Source: Anaerolineae bacterium
GTDB taxonomy: Bacteria; Chloroflexota; Anaerolineae; Aggregatilineales; Phototrophicaceae
Length of the DNA stretch: 35,253 bases
Reading direction: 5' to 3'
Assembly (NCBI GenBank): GCA_022843385.1
Contig: JALHNT010000068.1
Coordinates: forward strand, 1 to 35,253
Positions 17,001-25,287 of this stretch are shown here, one piece after another (the first letter of the stretch is position 1; each line of letters starts with the position of its first letter). The translations under genes and the position numbers were made by a program. Under the pieces are notes generated by a model, which had not been told where the DNA came from, ran no database searches, and saw only the letters and a list, made by a program, of their open reading frames with translations.

Positions 17001-18486
17001 TCGGCGCTGCCCCACTGGTACCGCCGAAACCGTCGTAATAGTTGCTATCGGTGATGACACCATTTTCACCACTGTAGCCATTGACTCCGGTCAGATCGGT
17101 AGTCGCAAGCCACATCCCCGGCGCGGCAATATCCATTGATGCGCCAATGTTGTTGCCCCAGTCGCCCTGATTCCCATTGCAGACATTGACCAGAGGGACC
17201 TTACGCTGGTCGCACTGGTTGCTGGCACCGACAGTCAGAACCGTATCAAGATTAGCTGGAAACAGGATAGGCTGGTTATAGGAGTTCCCGGCTGAGAACA
17301 CGACGAGCGAACCCAATCCTCCGCGCCCCGAAGTGCTGGCATAGTTGATGGCGTTGTAGAGGGCCGTGTCGAAAAATGGCCCTTCAAATCCCCAACTATT
17401 ATTGATGATAGCCGCACCATTGTTAGTCGCATAGTAGAAGGCATCGATCACATCAATCGTGTATAGGTCCCACAGCGGCCCCTCACTTGTTGGAATACTG
17501 GCCGCGATTCGGATAGGCATCAAACGACAATCAGGGCAGACGCCCGCGATACCTGCACTGTTATTGGTCTCGGCTGCGGCCAGGCCGCCTACACTGGTTC
17601 CATGTCCATCATGAATCCAGCGATAAGGCGTGTCAGGCGTGGGATTGGTATCGCCCGCATACATATCGTACGGACGGTAGATTTTGCTATCCAGGTCAGG
17701 ATGGGTAATTTCCATCCCGTCATCCAGTACGGCGATGATGACATTGGGATCGCCATGCCCCACTTGCCAGGCTCCATATGCGCCAATATCGGCCCCTGGC
17801 TGCCCATTGTACTGACCATAGTTGTAGAGGTGCCATTGCGAGTCGATAAGCGGGTCATTGGGCATATACATCGCTTGGCGAGCAGGCATCAGTTGAAGAA
17901 AGGCCGGTGAGCCATAAAGGGCTACGCCACCGGTCTGATAGCGATTCGCCATATCCAAAGCATTTATTCCGGACGTGCGCGTGACTCGCAGCACCCAGAG
18001 ATTCTCAACAGGCGTATCAATTCTTCTGATGCGCTCCACGCCGAACTGCATGTTATAAGCATCGATCTGGGCTTCTGTCATGCTCATCGGGAAAGACGCC
18101 AGAAACGTATCGGTAACAATCGCGGTCACATCACCCGCTGCGAAGACCGGATTGGCCCAGGCGCTGCCTACCGCCGCACTTTTCGCAATCGCACTGGCGA
18201 CACTGGCGGAGGAAGCGCCGGCTTGCAGCGGTACCAGCGTCAAGTTGCGGTTACTCAATTGGACGGCTTTGGAAACATCACCGACCCCATTGATGGAAGC
18301 CAGCGCCGCTGTATTGGTCACGCCACCAAAGCGTACCGCAGTCCACTCAGTGGAAAGTTGCAGAGGAACGACCTGCCCATTGGCATAATAGAAGTATGGA
18401 TTGGCTTGTTGAGCATCTACAATGCCAGTGCTGAAGGCCATTAGCAAAATCAGCCCACAGAGAACCGTGATTTTTCGCCGGTACAT
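14071..18486 (-). CDS. Secreted S8 subtilisin-like protease with FN3-like repeats (subtilase A)
   Basis: A 1,471-aa secreted serine protease; GAGGAG lies 5 nt before the ATG. A signal peptide (1-25, ending VDAQ) is followed by a propeptide-like region to about 205. The S8 domain (about 210-560) has Asp255 (AVLDDG), His295 (DGHGTSVGGLAAA), oxyanion Asn401 (SAGNSYN) and Ser491 (GGTSGAAP). Seven beta-sandwich repeats of about 100 residues follow, each with one close Cys pair (618/626, 722/727, 826/834, 930/935, 1031/1036, 1128/1133, 1229/1234). A galactose-binding-like domain (about 1278-1395) and a PTE-type Thr/Pro/Glu stalk ending VEGSGG complete it. There is no membrane anchor. It is the close paralogue of subtilase B directly upstream. 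It probably degrades extracellular protein; substrate unknown. Confidence 0.93.
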   Translation of the reverse strand: MYRRKITVLCGLILLMAFSTGIVDAQQANPYFYYANGQVVPLQLSTEWTAVRFGGVTNTAALASINGVGDVSKAVQLSNRNLTLVPLQAGASSASVASAIAKSAAVGSAWANPVFAAGDVTAIVTDTFLASFPMSMTEAQIDAYNMQFGVERIRRIDTPVENLWVLRVTRTSGINALDMANRYQTGGVALYGSPAFLQLMPARQAMYMPNDPLIDSQWHLYNYGQYNGQPGADIGAYGAWQVGHGDPNVIIAVLDDGMEITHPDLDSKIYRPYDMYAGDTNPTPDTPYRWIHDGHGTSVGGLAAAETNNSAGIAGVCPDCRLMPIRIAASIPTSEGPLWDLYTIDVIDAFYYATNNGAAIINNSWGFEGPFFDTALYNAINYASTSGRGGLGSLVVFSAGNSYNQPILFPANLDTVLTVGASNQCDQRKVPLVNVCNGNQGDWGNNIGASMDIAAPGMWLATTDLTGVNGYSGENGVITDSNYYDGFGGTSGAAPIVSGAAGLLLSADPSLDRATLKAILEYTTNDIVVGNSTGPGWDAASGWGRLSANNAMRLVNFLSQTPRVYAPTNATNRPTIGWLDWEWQEWDWVDWYNVEVWNNSTNPPIRLSSDWFQAKQICSSGSFPNCKAKLTTPLPSGNNYVAKVSPFAFEAGRISNLWTKSTESFSVQALMLNGPSGTISASYGNPTFSWNDMYLASYYYLQVANSSGQIIIDEVISDTGYCNGTTCSVDATKLRESNRLYNGSYTFRMRGWEFNGEGNWTNWQPFVLNAAPPAAAPALELPSNLNTLRPTFMLTVPGEAMWVNVVVETNGGSVLSDNWYSRTQACGSPSTTYCTLIQSATQLADNTQYRFRARTYGAGGFGPFSAYLNFAVDIPNPAVPTIPDFTMLNNGLVRLTWTGSTTVDRYNVWFGLSDYTSNIVFREYNRAEVCSGTTCQITLTQFVPNGTYTMWLLPINQAGNGEWTKGPEKVFNLPAPGAPVGLTSNLPAGSGRINLQWNVVNNAGWYNVTIRSAATNAVILNQWYQALSPMCGGATCSLTSSPLNVGYYIWTVTTYGAGGQGGTSNNAEFGVYFDVPPPVPVMPAQSFQSSTVKLQWPRNMDTTSYDIYVASWEWVILRYEIKQANEICDAVTCTYIIPNVSNNTYRWYMRAINPRGSSAWSEMHSVVVRMPAPNSGAPLLSPASNAFVFQTNRPTFTWAVQQETVWYNLEIMDLQWKVVFTQWMPATICGIDTCSFKLPTILPYGEYNWQVRTWNPAGFSPTYGSFNRLTSLSINTTPLYVQSDSGLMLNPGNWSVVQDSLAMDGRYATNAAGTSEPMSLTFEGSEVYLVYLVGPSFGSFMIELDGHPFQTIHANAAIPDYNYVVPIQGLPAGQHTVRIFPLDGASVAIDAFLVTPPLIPTAVPTTVPMEVIVTEAPTAEATAMPTEVPTEAATEVPTEAVTETPTEVATEVPTEIPTEVPTEAPVEGSGG

Positions 18487-18521
18487 GAATTCTCCTCAGA
18501 GGCTTCTCATCTGATACTCAT

Positions 18522-18551
18522 ATTATAGTTCCGTTCAGTATTTTATTTCAA
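18522..18551 (-). promoter_or_regulatory. Promoter of subtilase A
   Basis: On the minus strand TTGAAA (18546-18551), 18 bp, TATAAT (18522-18527). Transcription should start near 18515, giving a leader of about 28 nt. The position and spacing are the same as in front of subtilase B. Confidence 0.65.
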
Positions 18552-18566
18552 GCAAAGATAGAGCGC

Positions 18567-18582
18567 TTCTAATATTTGTCAG
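18567..18582 (-). promoter_or_regulatory. Conserved upstream box of subtilase A
   Basis: TTCTAATATTTGTCAG (plus strand) lies 15 bp beyond the -35 element. A nearly identical box sits at the same distance in front of subtilase B. It could be an activator site or an UP-like element. Confidence 0.4.
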
Positions 18583-18638
18583 CATAAAGCAGTGCTGAAT
18601 CGCATGCGATTCATATGTGAATTGATGAGATCGATAAA

Positions 18639-18668
18639 ACAGGGGCGAGGATGCAACCCCGCCCCTGT
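18639..18668 (-). terminator. Terminator of subtilase B
   Basis: On the minus strand a perfect 9-bp stem (ACAGGGGCG with CGCCCCTGT) is followed by TTTTATC. It is the same element as that after subtilase A, with a better T-tail. Confidence 0.75.
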
Positions 18669-18688
18669 CGTCATCGAGAGGACCTGTC

Positions 18689-21600
18689 TCAGCCGCCGCT
18701 GCCCTCAACCGGGGCTTCGGTTGGCGCTTCGGTTGGCGCTTCAGTGGGGGCTTCTGTCACGACCTCCGTCGGTGTTTCGGTCACAGCTTCGGTTGGCACT
18801 TCGGTCGGCGCTTCAGTCGGGACTTCCGTCGGTATGGTGGTCGCCTCAGTCGTCGGCGCTTCCGTCACCACTACCGTTGGCAGCACTGCCGTCGGACGCA
18901 TCAGTTGGCTGATCATGAAGGCATCAATCGCTACCGACGCGCCATCCAACGGGAAGATGCGCACCGTGTGCTGTCCGGCAGGCAAGCCCTGGATCGGCAC
19001 CACATAGTTGTAGTCCGGTACAGCAGCATTGGCATTGATGGTCTGGAACGGATGACCATCCAGTTCGACCATGAAGCTGCCGAACGACGGCCCAACCAGA
19101 TACACCAGATACACTTCGCTGCCTTCAAACGTCAGCGACATCGGTTCTCCTGTACCAGCCGCGTTGGTGGCATACCGTCCATCCATCGCGTTGGCATCAC
19201 TGACCACCGACCAGTTGCCCGGATTGAGCATCAGCCCGCTGTCCGACTGGATATACAACGGCGTGGTGTTGATCGAGAGCGAGGTTAAGCGGCGCGAAGC
19301 GCTGTAGTTGCCGATGCCACCCTGATTCCAGGCGCGCACACGCCAGTCATAGACACCAAATGGAAGGATATTCGGCAGTTTGAACGAACACACTCCAGCG
19401 GCACAAAGGGTCCCCGTTGTCTGGATCCACTGATCGAAAACAACCGTCCCCTGCAGGTTGAGCACTTGCAGGTTATACCACCAGCCTTCGCTGACCACGT
19501 TCCAGCTAAACGTCGGCCGGTTGGTCTGGAAGATCACAGCATCACTGGCCGGAGAGGCAAGCAACGGCGCATTCGGCGCGACCACATTGATCGTGAACGA
19601 CGACTCGGATGACCAATTACTGAAACCTGCTGGATTGTATGCCCGCATGTACCACTTATAGACGCCATTCGCGACATTCGGAATGATGTAGGTACAGCTA
19701 GACCCGCTACAAATCTCGTCTGCCTGCTTCAGCTCATACTTGATGATGACGAAGCTCTGGGTAGAAGTGTAAATGTCGTAGGCCGTTGCGTTCGTGTCGC
19801 GTGTCCAGGTCAGCGTCGCCGTGTTAGTCGCAAAGTTCAGCGGCGACATGGTGGGGACGGCCGGTACAACGCCGAATCCGACGTTGAAGTTTGCCGGGTT
19901 AGAAGTGCCACCCGCACCACCTGGTCCATAGGTCATCACCGTCCAGCTATAGCTGCCGTTGTTCAGCGGTGCCGTCTTGAAGGTACAGGTTGCACCGCTG
20001 CATAGACCAAGCCCTTCATACCACTGATTCAGAATTACCACGTTGGTGGCCGTATTGCGAATGCTGACGTTATACCAGTTGGCATTAGTGACAGCATTCC
20101 ATTGCAAATTCATACTGCTGCTACCGGCCGGTAGATTGGATGTCAGACCAGTCGGCGCGCCGGGTACTGGCAGGCTAAAAGTTCTAACCGGACTCTGCAC
20201 CCACCCTCCGCTGCCAGCCTGGTTGATCGGCATCACAAACATCGTATAGGAGCCGTTGGGAACAAACTGGGTCAGAGTGATCTGGCAGGCCGTACCGCTG
20301 CACACGTCGGCGCGATTGTATTCGCGGAAGACGATGTTAGAGGCATAGGTAGAAACGCCAAACCAGACATTGTAACGGTCAACCGTCGTGCTGCCCGTCC
20401 AGGTCAGGCGTACCTGATGGTTGGCAAGCATAGTGAAATCCGGGCTGCCCGGCGCTGCCGGATCGGGCACATCCACTGTGAAATTCTGATAGCCGCTGTA
20501 TACACCAAATCCACCGGCACCATAGGTGCGGGCGCGATAACGATACTGAGTGTTATCCAGCAGTTGAGTGGAAGACTGAATGAGCGTGCAGTTGGTGGTC
20601 GTGGGGCTACCACATGCCTCAGTACGGGTGTACCAGTTATCACTGACCGGCGTCCCGTTGGCGAGTTCAACCGCCACATTCACCCACATGGCATTATCTG
20701 GCACAGTCATGTTGAAGGTCGGGCGCAGCGTGTTCAATCCACTGGGAATGCTCAGCGTCGGCGCAATGCTGGGTGCAGCCGCATTCAGCACAAACTGCTG
20801 ATAGCCTGTCCAGTTGCCTTCGCCCGCCGCATTCCACGTGCGAACGCGGAACCAGTAGGTGCCATTGTAGAAGCGATTGCTTTCGCGCAGCGTGGTCGCA
20901 TCCACCGAGCAGGTTGTGCCGTTGCAGTAGCCGCCATCGCTGATGACTTCATCAACCAGAATCTGTCCGGTATTGCTGAGCACTTGAAGGTAATAGTAGG
21001 TCGCCCCGGCCACATCACTCCAGCTATACAGCGGATTGCCGTACGAGGCTGTGATCGTGCCAATTGGCCCATTGATGGTCGGGCCAATCACGGTGAAGGT
21101 ATTGCTGGCGTTGGTATACAGATTGCTGATGCGCGCTGCTTCAAAAGCATACGGCGAGATATAAGCACGGTAGTTAGTGCCATTCGGAATCGGCGTGGTC
21201 AGCCGCGTCGAACAGGCATTGCCGCTGCAAATCAGCGACCCCTGGAACCAATCAGCGGCTACACGCGTGGCGGGATTGGTGCTGAAATCCCAGACTTCGA
21301 CATTGTACCAATCAATCCAGTCCCAGCCGGTCCAGCTTACAGTTGGACGATTGGTGACGTTATTGGTTGTTGAAGATGGTACCGTCTCCAGCCAGTTCGC
21401 CAGCCGCACCGCGATGTTGGCGTTGACGCGCCCCCAACCGGAAGCCACGTCCCAGCCTGGTCCGGTGCTGTTGCCGACCACTGTGTCTTCCGCGCTGTAT
21501 TCCAGCACCGACTTGAGCATGGCTCGATCAAGGCTGGGGTTCGCTGACAATACCAGTCCGGCCACCCCGGATACAATCGGCGTCGCGCCACTGGTGCCAC

Positions 21601-23062
21601 TGAAGAGATCGTTGTAATCACCATTCGGTATGACAGGTGTGCCATTGCTATAACCATTATCACCAGTCAGGTCAGTAGTGGCTAACCACACGCCAGGCGC
21701 GGCAATATCCATTGCCGCGCCAATGTTATTCCCCCAATCGTCTTCGCCGCCATTACAGTAGTCAAGCACTGGCTGTTTGCGCTGGTCGCATTGATTGGTG
21801 GCGCCAACTGTCATTACTGAATCAAGTGTGGCAGGAAACAATATCGGAAGATTGTAATCATTCCCTGCCGCAAATAAGACTAGCGATCCTAATCCATCCC
21901 GTCCATTACTTGCGACCGAGTTAATCGCATTGAAGAGCGCAGTATCAAAAAAGGGCTCCTCAAAACCCCAACTGTTGTTGATGATTGCAGCCCCATTGTT
22001 AGCTGCATAATAGAATGCATCTACCATATCAACTATGTAAGAGTCCCATACACGACCTTGAGGTGAATTAATGCTGGCGGCAATACGAATGGGCATCAGG
22101 AGGCACTTGGGGCATACGCCAGCGACACCAGTAGTGTTATTCGTTTCGGCAGCTGCAAGTCCCGCGACATTCGTACCGTGTGCGTCATGTATCCAGCGAT
22201 AAGGAGTGTCAGGTGTAGGGTCCTGATCACGGCTATACATATCGTATGGCATGAAGACTTTGCCATCGAGGTCAATGTGATTAAGCTGCATTCCATCATC
22301 CAGTACAGCGATGATGATATTGGAGTTTCCTTGCTCCACATCCCAGGCTTCATAGGCATCAATGTCAGCATCAAGGGTGCCGAGGAATTGACCAGTGTTA
22401 TTCAGATGCCACTGGGTAGCACGATATGGATCATTGGGAACAAACATTGGTTTAGGAGCAGGGAAGAGATGAATAAAACCCGGTGAACCATAAAGTGCTA
22501 CGCCCCCTTCTTCATATCGATTTGCCATATCTAGAGCATTCATAAGGGATGTGCGTGTCACCCGCAGCAACCACAGATTCTCTGATTTAGTATCAATTTT
22601 TCTTAGGCGCTGGACGCCAAATTGAGCATTATAGGCATCGATCTCGGCTTCGGTCATGCTCATCGGGAAGGAAGCCAGGAAGGTATCGGTGACAATTGCA
22701 GTCACATCACCGGATTCGAACACCGGATTAGCCCAGGCGCTGCCCACCGCTGCATTTTTCGCGATAGCATTAGCAACGCTGGCTGACGATGCACCGGCCT
22801 GGATCGGCACCAGCGTCAGGTTACGGTTGCTCAGTTGGATTGCTTTGGAGACATCCCCGACCCCATTGATCGAAGCTGCTGCTGCCATATTGCTGGTACC
22901 AGCAAAGCGGACAGCGGCCCATTTTGTAGAAAGCTGTAATGGAATGACATGTCCATTGGCATAATAGTAATATGAGTTCCCCTGCCGGGCATCTACCATA
23001 CCAAAGGTGAACGCCAACAGCACTACCAATCCAACAAGAAGCCCAATACGTTTGCGGTTCAT
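18689..23062 (-). CDS. Secreted S8 subtilisin-like protease with FN3-like repeats (subtilase B)
   Basis: A 1,457-aa paralogue of subtilase A with the same architecture. The start at 23062 has CAGGAG 5 nt upstream; the frame is open to 23086. Catalytic residues keep the same numbering: Asp255 (AVLDDG), His295 (DAHGTNVAGLAAA), Asn401 (AAGNDYN), Ser491 (SGTSGATP). The signal peptide is about 1-26. The series of two-cysteine repeats continues (for example ICSGNACSTRL, YCNGTTCSVD, VCSGTACQITL, EICSGSSCTYIIP), then the galactose-binding-like domain and a PTE stalk ending VEGSGG. Differences from A are concentrated in the propeptide, the loops of the protease domain and the middle repeats, so the two may differ in specificity. 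It has its own promoter and terminator. Confidence 0.93.
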   Translation of the reverse strand: MNRKRIGLLVGLVVLLAFTFGMVDARQGNSYYYYANGHVIPLQLSTKWAAVRFAGTSNMAAAASINGVGDVSKAIQLSNRNLTLVPIQAGASSASVANAIAKNAAVGSAWANPVFESGDVTAIVTDTFLASFPMSMTEAEIDAYNAQFGVQRLRKIDTKSENLWLLRVTRTSLMNALDMANRYEEGGVALYGSPGFIHLFPAPKPMFVPNDPYRATQWHLNNTGQFLGTLDADIDAYEAWDVEQGNSNIIIAVLDDGMQLNHIDLDGKVFMPYDMYSRDQDPTPDTPYRWIHDAHGTNVAGLAAAETNNTTGVAGVCPKCLLMPIRIAASINSPQGRVWDSYIVDMVDAFYYAANNGAAIINNSWGFEEPFFDTALFNAINSVASNGRDGLGSLVLFAAGNDYNLPILFPATLDSVMTVGATNQCDQRKQPVLDYCNGGEDDWGNNIGAAMDIAAPGVWLATTDLTGDNGYSNGTPVIPNGDYNDLFSGTSGATPIVSGVAGLVLSANPSLDRAMLKSVLEYSAEDTVVGNSTGPGWDVASGWGRVNANIAVRLANWLETVPSSTTNNVTNRPTVSWTGWDWIDWYNVEVWDFSTNPATRVAADWFQGSLICSGNACSTRLTTPIPNGTNYRAYISPYAFEAARISNLYTNASNTFTVIGPTINGPIGTITASYGNPLYSWSDVAGATYYYLQVLSNTGQILVDEVISDGGYCNGTTCSVDATTLRESNRFYNGTYWFRVRTWNAAGEGNWTGYQQFVLNAAAPSIAPTLSIPSGLNTLRPTFNMTVPDNAMWVNVAVELANGTPVSDNWYTRTEACGSPTTTNCTLIQSSTQLLDNTQYRYRARTYGAGGFGVYSGYQNFTVDVPDPAAPGSPDFTMLANHQVRLTWTGSTTVDRYNVWFGVSTYASNIVFREYNRADVCSGTACQITLTQFVPNGSYTMFVMPINQAGSGGWVQSPVRTFSLPVPGAPTGLTSNLPAGSSSMNLQWNAVTNANWYNVSIRNTATNVVILNQWYEGLGLCSGATCTFKTAPLNNGSYSWTVMTYGPGGAGGTSNPANFNVGFGVVPAVPTMSPLNFATNTATLTWTRDTNATAYDIYTSTQSFVIIKYELKQADEICSGSSCTYIIPNVANGVYKWYMRAYNPAGFSNWSSESSFTINVVAPNAPLLASPASDAVIFQTNRPTFSWNVVSEGWWYNLQVLNLQGTVVFDQWIQTTGTLCAAGVCSFKLPNILPFGVYDWRVRAWNQGGIGNYSASRRLTSLSINTTPLYIQSDSGLMLNPGNWSVVSDANAMDGRYATNAAGTGEPMSLTFEGSEVYLVYLVGPSFGSFMVELDGHPFQTINANAAVPDYNYVVPIQGLPAGQHTVRIFPLDGASVAIDAFMISQLMRPTAVLPTVVVTEAPTTEATTIPTEVPTEAPTEVPTEAVTETPTEVVTEAPTEAPTEAPTEAPVEGSGG

Positions 23063-23097
23063 GAAGACTCCTGAGGTGTCTCTCATCTGATACTCAT

Positions 23098-23127
23098 ATT
23101 ATAGATCCGTTTGCGATTATAGATCAA
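23098..23127 (-). promoter_or_regulatory. Promoter of subtilase B
   Basis: On the minus strand TTGATC (23122-23127), 18 bp, TATAAT (23098-23103). The bases around the -10 element are the same as in front of subtilase A over more than 20 bp. Confidence 0.62.
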
Positions 23128-23142
23128 GATATGACAGAGTGT

Positions 23143-23158
23143 TTCTAATAATTGTCAG
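23143..23158 (-). promoter_or_regulatory. Conserved upstream box of subtilase B
   Basis: TTCTAATAATTGTCAG (plus strand) lies 15 bp beyond the -35 element, matching the box at 18567-18582 in 15 of 16 bases and in spacing. Confidence 0.4.
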
Positions 23159-23196
23159 AATATAGTCGTGCTGAATGACACTCGATGAATCGAAAA

Positions 23197-23226
23197 ACAG
23201 ACAGCGCCGAGTGTAGCGCTGCCTGT
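23197..23226 (-). terminator. Terminator of the small hypothetical gene
   Basis: On the minus strand an 11-bp stem (ACAGGCAGCGC with GCGCTGTCTGT, one G-U pair) with an 8-nt loop is followed by a run of T. It insulates the gene at 23260-23571 from the subtilase B promoter. Confidence 0.8.
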
Positions 23227-23259
23227 CGAGAGATATACAGATGGTCGCTTGATCGATAA

Positions 23260-23571
23260 TCAACGAGGCAGTGGCACCGGGACGAGGGTGACTTGCAGTT
23301 GACGGATGATGCGGCGAACATACGGATTGCCGATGACTGCCATGGTCATGGTCTGACCGTCGCGTTCCAGTTCAAAGTAATAGATCGGCGTACCATGTCC
23401 GCCGCTGCGCCAGCGTTCTTCCAGCCCAACAACATGGCTGACGCTCCATCCTTCATCAATAATGGCCGTGATGAGCGCATCGCCCCCGGTGAAGCGTTCC
23501 GATCCGGCGTGGAAATGCCGGTAGACATCAAGGTACGAGAAATGGAAGTCGGTGATTTGCTCCTGCTGCAT
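23260..23571 (-). CDS. Hypothetical protein, 103 aa
   Basis: A small soluble protein without signal peptide or membrane segment; GAGG lies 9 nt before the ATG. It begins MQQEQITDFHFSYLDVYRHF and contains DALITAIIDEGWSVSHVVGL and TPIYYFELERDGQTMTMAVI, predicting a mixed alpha/beta fold. The pattern of an ELERDGQTM strand ending in NPYVRRII is typical of small Chloroflexota proteins of unknown function. I do not recognise the family. It has its own strong terminator and diverges from asnS. Confidence 0.7.
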   Translation of the reverse strand: MQQEQITDFHFSYLDVYRHFHAGSERFTGGDALITAIIDEGWSVSHVVGLEERWRSGGHGTPIYYFELERDGQTMTMAVIGNPYVRRIIRQLQVTLVPVPLPR

Positions 23572-23750
23572 GACAGTAAACCTCTACTCAACTTATGGAA
23601 GAACGTCCCAACGATAGCGCGTGTGTGTTAACCAAACAATGTAATCCTGTAAAGTTACGATAAATCTTATCACCAGCGCTGACGAGAGTATACGGCAAAG
23701 CGTACAGGATTCCGCATGAGTCTTTGTGAAGAAATCGACAGTCCGCCACA

Positions 23751-23759
23751 TGGTATAAT
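23751..23759 (+). promoter_or_regulatory. Extended -10 promoter of asnS
   Basis: TGG followed directly by TATAAT (23754-23759) fits an extended -10 promoter; a TCGACA at 23735-23740 is too close to be a normal -35. The transcript would start near 23766, with a leader of about 58 nt carrying AAAGGAA before the start codon. Confidence 0.5.
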
Positions 23760-23823
23760 CCGACCTTATGCATCAACTCTGGGTCGGACGAATGCTGGCC
23801 CCTGATGAAAGGAATTTCTTCCC

Positions 23824-25161
23824 ATGACTCCCATCGTCACCATTCGTGACATCGCTCAGCACGAAGGGCAGGTCGTCACGCTGCGCGGCTGGGTTTATAA
23901 CCGCACTGATAAGGGCAAGCTCCAGTTCATCCAACTGCGCGACGGCAGCGGCATCATCCAGTGCGTGGCCTTCAAGAAGGAGATGGCTGAAGCGGAATTC
24001 GAGGCCGCCAGCAAGCTGACCCAGGAATCCTCGGTCATCATCACTGGCAGCGTCCGCAAAGACCCGCGCGCCCCGGGCTTCCCCGGCGGGTGGGAGGTCG
24101 GCATCCAGCAGATGCAGGTGGTGCAGGTGGCGCATGAGTATCCCATCACCCCTAAGGAGCATGGCGTCGAATTTCTGATGGATCATCGTCATTTGTGGCT
24201 GCGTTCGTCGCGTCAATGGGCCATTCTGCGCATCCGTGCCACAATCATCAACACCATGCGCAACTGGCTGGATAACGACGGCTACATGCTGGTCGATACC
24301 CCGATCATCACCCCATCCGCCGGCGAGGATACCACCAGCCTGTTTGAGCTGGATTATCACGGCGAGAAAGCCTTCCTGGCCCAGACCGGTCAGCTTTATA
24401 ACGAAGCCAATATGGCGGCCTTCGGTAAGGTCTACTGCTTCGGCCCGACCTTCCGCGCCGAGAAATCCAAGACACGCCGCCATCTGATGGAATTCTGGAT
24501 GCTGGAGCCGGAGATGGCCTTCTTCAGCCTGGAAGACCTAATGGATATGGAGCAGCAGTTCGTCAGCCATATCATCCAGAGCGTGCTGGAGAAGCATCCG
24601 GAAGAATTGAAGATTCTGGAACGAGACACCTCGCATCTGGAGAAGGCGCTGCCGCCCTTCCCACGCATCAGCTATGACGACGCGGTGAAGCATCTGAATG
24701 AACTGGCGGATAAGACCGAAGACCCGGAACAGAAAGCCCTGCTCAAAATCGACTGGGGCACCGACTTCGGCAGCCCGCACGAGACGGCCATCGCCGAGAT
24801 ATTCGACAAGCCGGTCTTCGTCTATCACTTCCCGTCGGTGTTCAAAGCCTTCTACATGCAGCCAGTCGAAGGCCGACCGGAGGTCTGCCGCAGCGTTGAC
24901 CTGCTGGCACCGGAAGGCTACGGCGAGATCACCGGCGGGAGCGAACGCATCTATGATCTGGCGCTGATCGAAGAACGCGCCAAACAGATGGGGCTGGGTC
25001 TGGAAGCCTACCAGTGGTATCTCGACCTGCGGCGTTATGGCAGCGTGCCACACGCCGGCTTCGGCATCGGCCTGGAGCGCACCGTCGCCTGGATCTGTGG
25101 TCTGCCACACATCCGCGAGACCATCCCTTATGCGCGGATGCTCAACCGCAAGTATCCTTAA
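23824..25161 (+). CDS. asnS: Asparaginyl-tRNA synthetase
   Basis: A 445-aa class IIb synthetase that charges tRNA-Asn with asparagine using ATP. The N-terminal OB-fold anticodon-binding domain (about 1-110) has VVTLRGWVYNRTDKGKLQF. The catalytic domain shows QTGQLYNEANMAAFGKVYCF and the motif 2 sequence FGPTFRAEKSKTRRHLMEFW. Motif 3 is GFGIGLERTVAWICG. The motif 2 region and the ending IRETIPYARMLNRKYP favour AsnRS over AspRS. The length is normal for the family. It stands alone between an extended -10 promoter and a clear terminator. Confidence 0.96.
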   Translation: MTPIVTIRDIAQHEGQVVTLRGWVYNRTDKGKLQFIQLRDGSGIIQCVAFKKEMAEAEFEAASKLTQESSVIITGSVRKDPRAPGFPGGWEVGIQQMQVVQVAHEYPITPKEHGVEFLMDHRHLWLRSSRQWAILRIRATIINTMRNWLDNDGYMLVDTPIITPSAGEDTTSLFELDYHGEKAFLAQTGQLYNEANMAAFGKVYCFGPTFRAEKSKTRRHLMEFWMLEPEMAFFSLEDLMDMEQQFVSHIIQSVLEKHPEELKILERDTSHLEKALPPFPRISYDDAVKHLNELADKTEDPEQKALLKIDWGTDFGSPHETAIAEIFDKPVFVYHFPSVFKAFYMQPVEGRPEVCRSVDLLAPEGYGEITGGSERIYDLALIEERAKQMGLGLEAYQWYLDLRRYGSVPHAGFGIGLERTVAWICGLPHIRETIPYARMLNRKYP

Positions 25162-25179
25162 CCATAGGAAGATCAATCA

Positions 25180-25216
25180 CCCCTCTGCCTCGTTGAAACC
25201 GGTCGGAGCAGAGGGG
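25180..25216 (+). terminator. Terminator of asnS
   Basis: A perfect 9-bp stem, CCCCTCTGC with GCAGAGGGG, is followed by TTTCAGT, 19 bp past the stop codon. The loop is long (19 nt). Confidence 0.7.
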
Positions 25217-25287
25217 TTTCAGTGTAAATGAGCGCGCCCTTTTTTCTCAGTGCGAAAGAGAAGAAATCACGAATTGCGCCAAGCCTG

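Noticed and set aside
20417..21373. A 318-codon plus-strand ORF
   Set aside because: Antisense to subtilase B; a partly similar shadow exists opposite subtilase A, as expected from the duplication.
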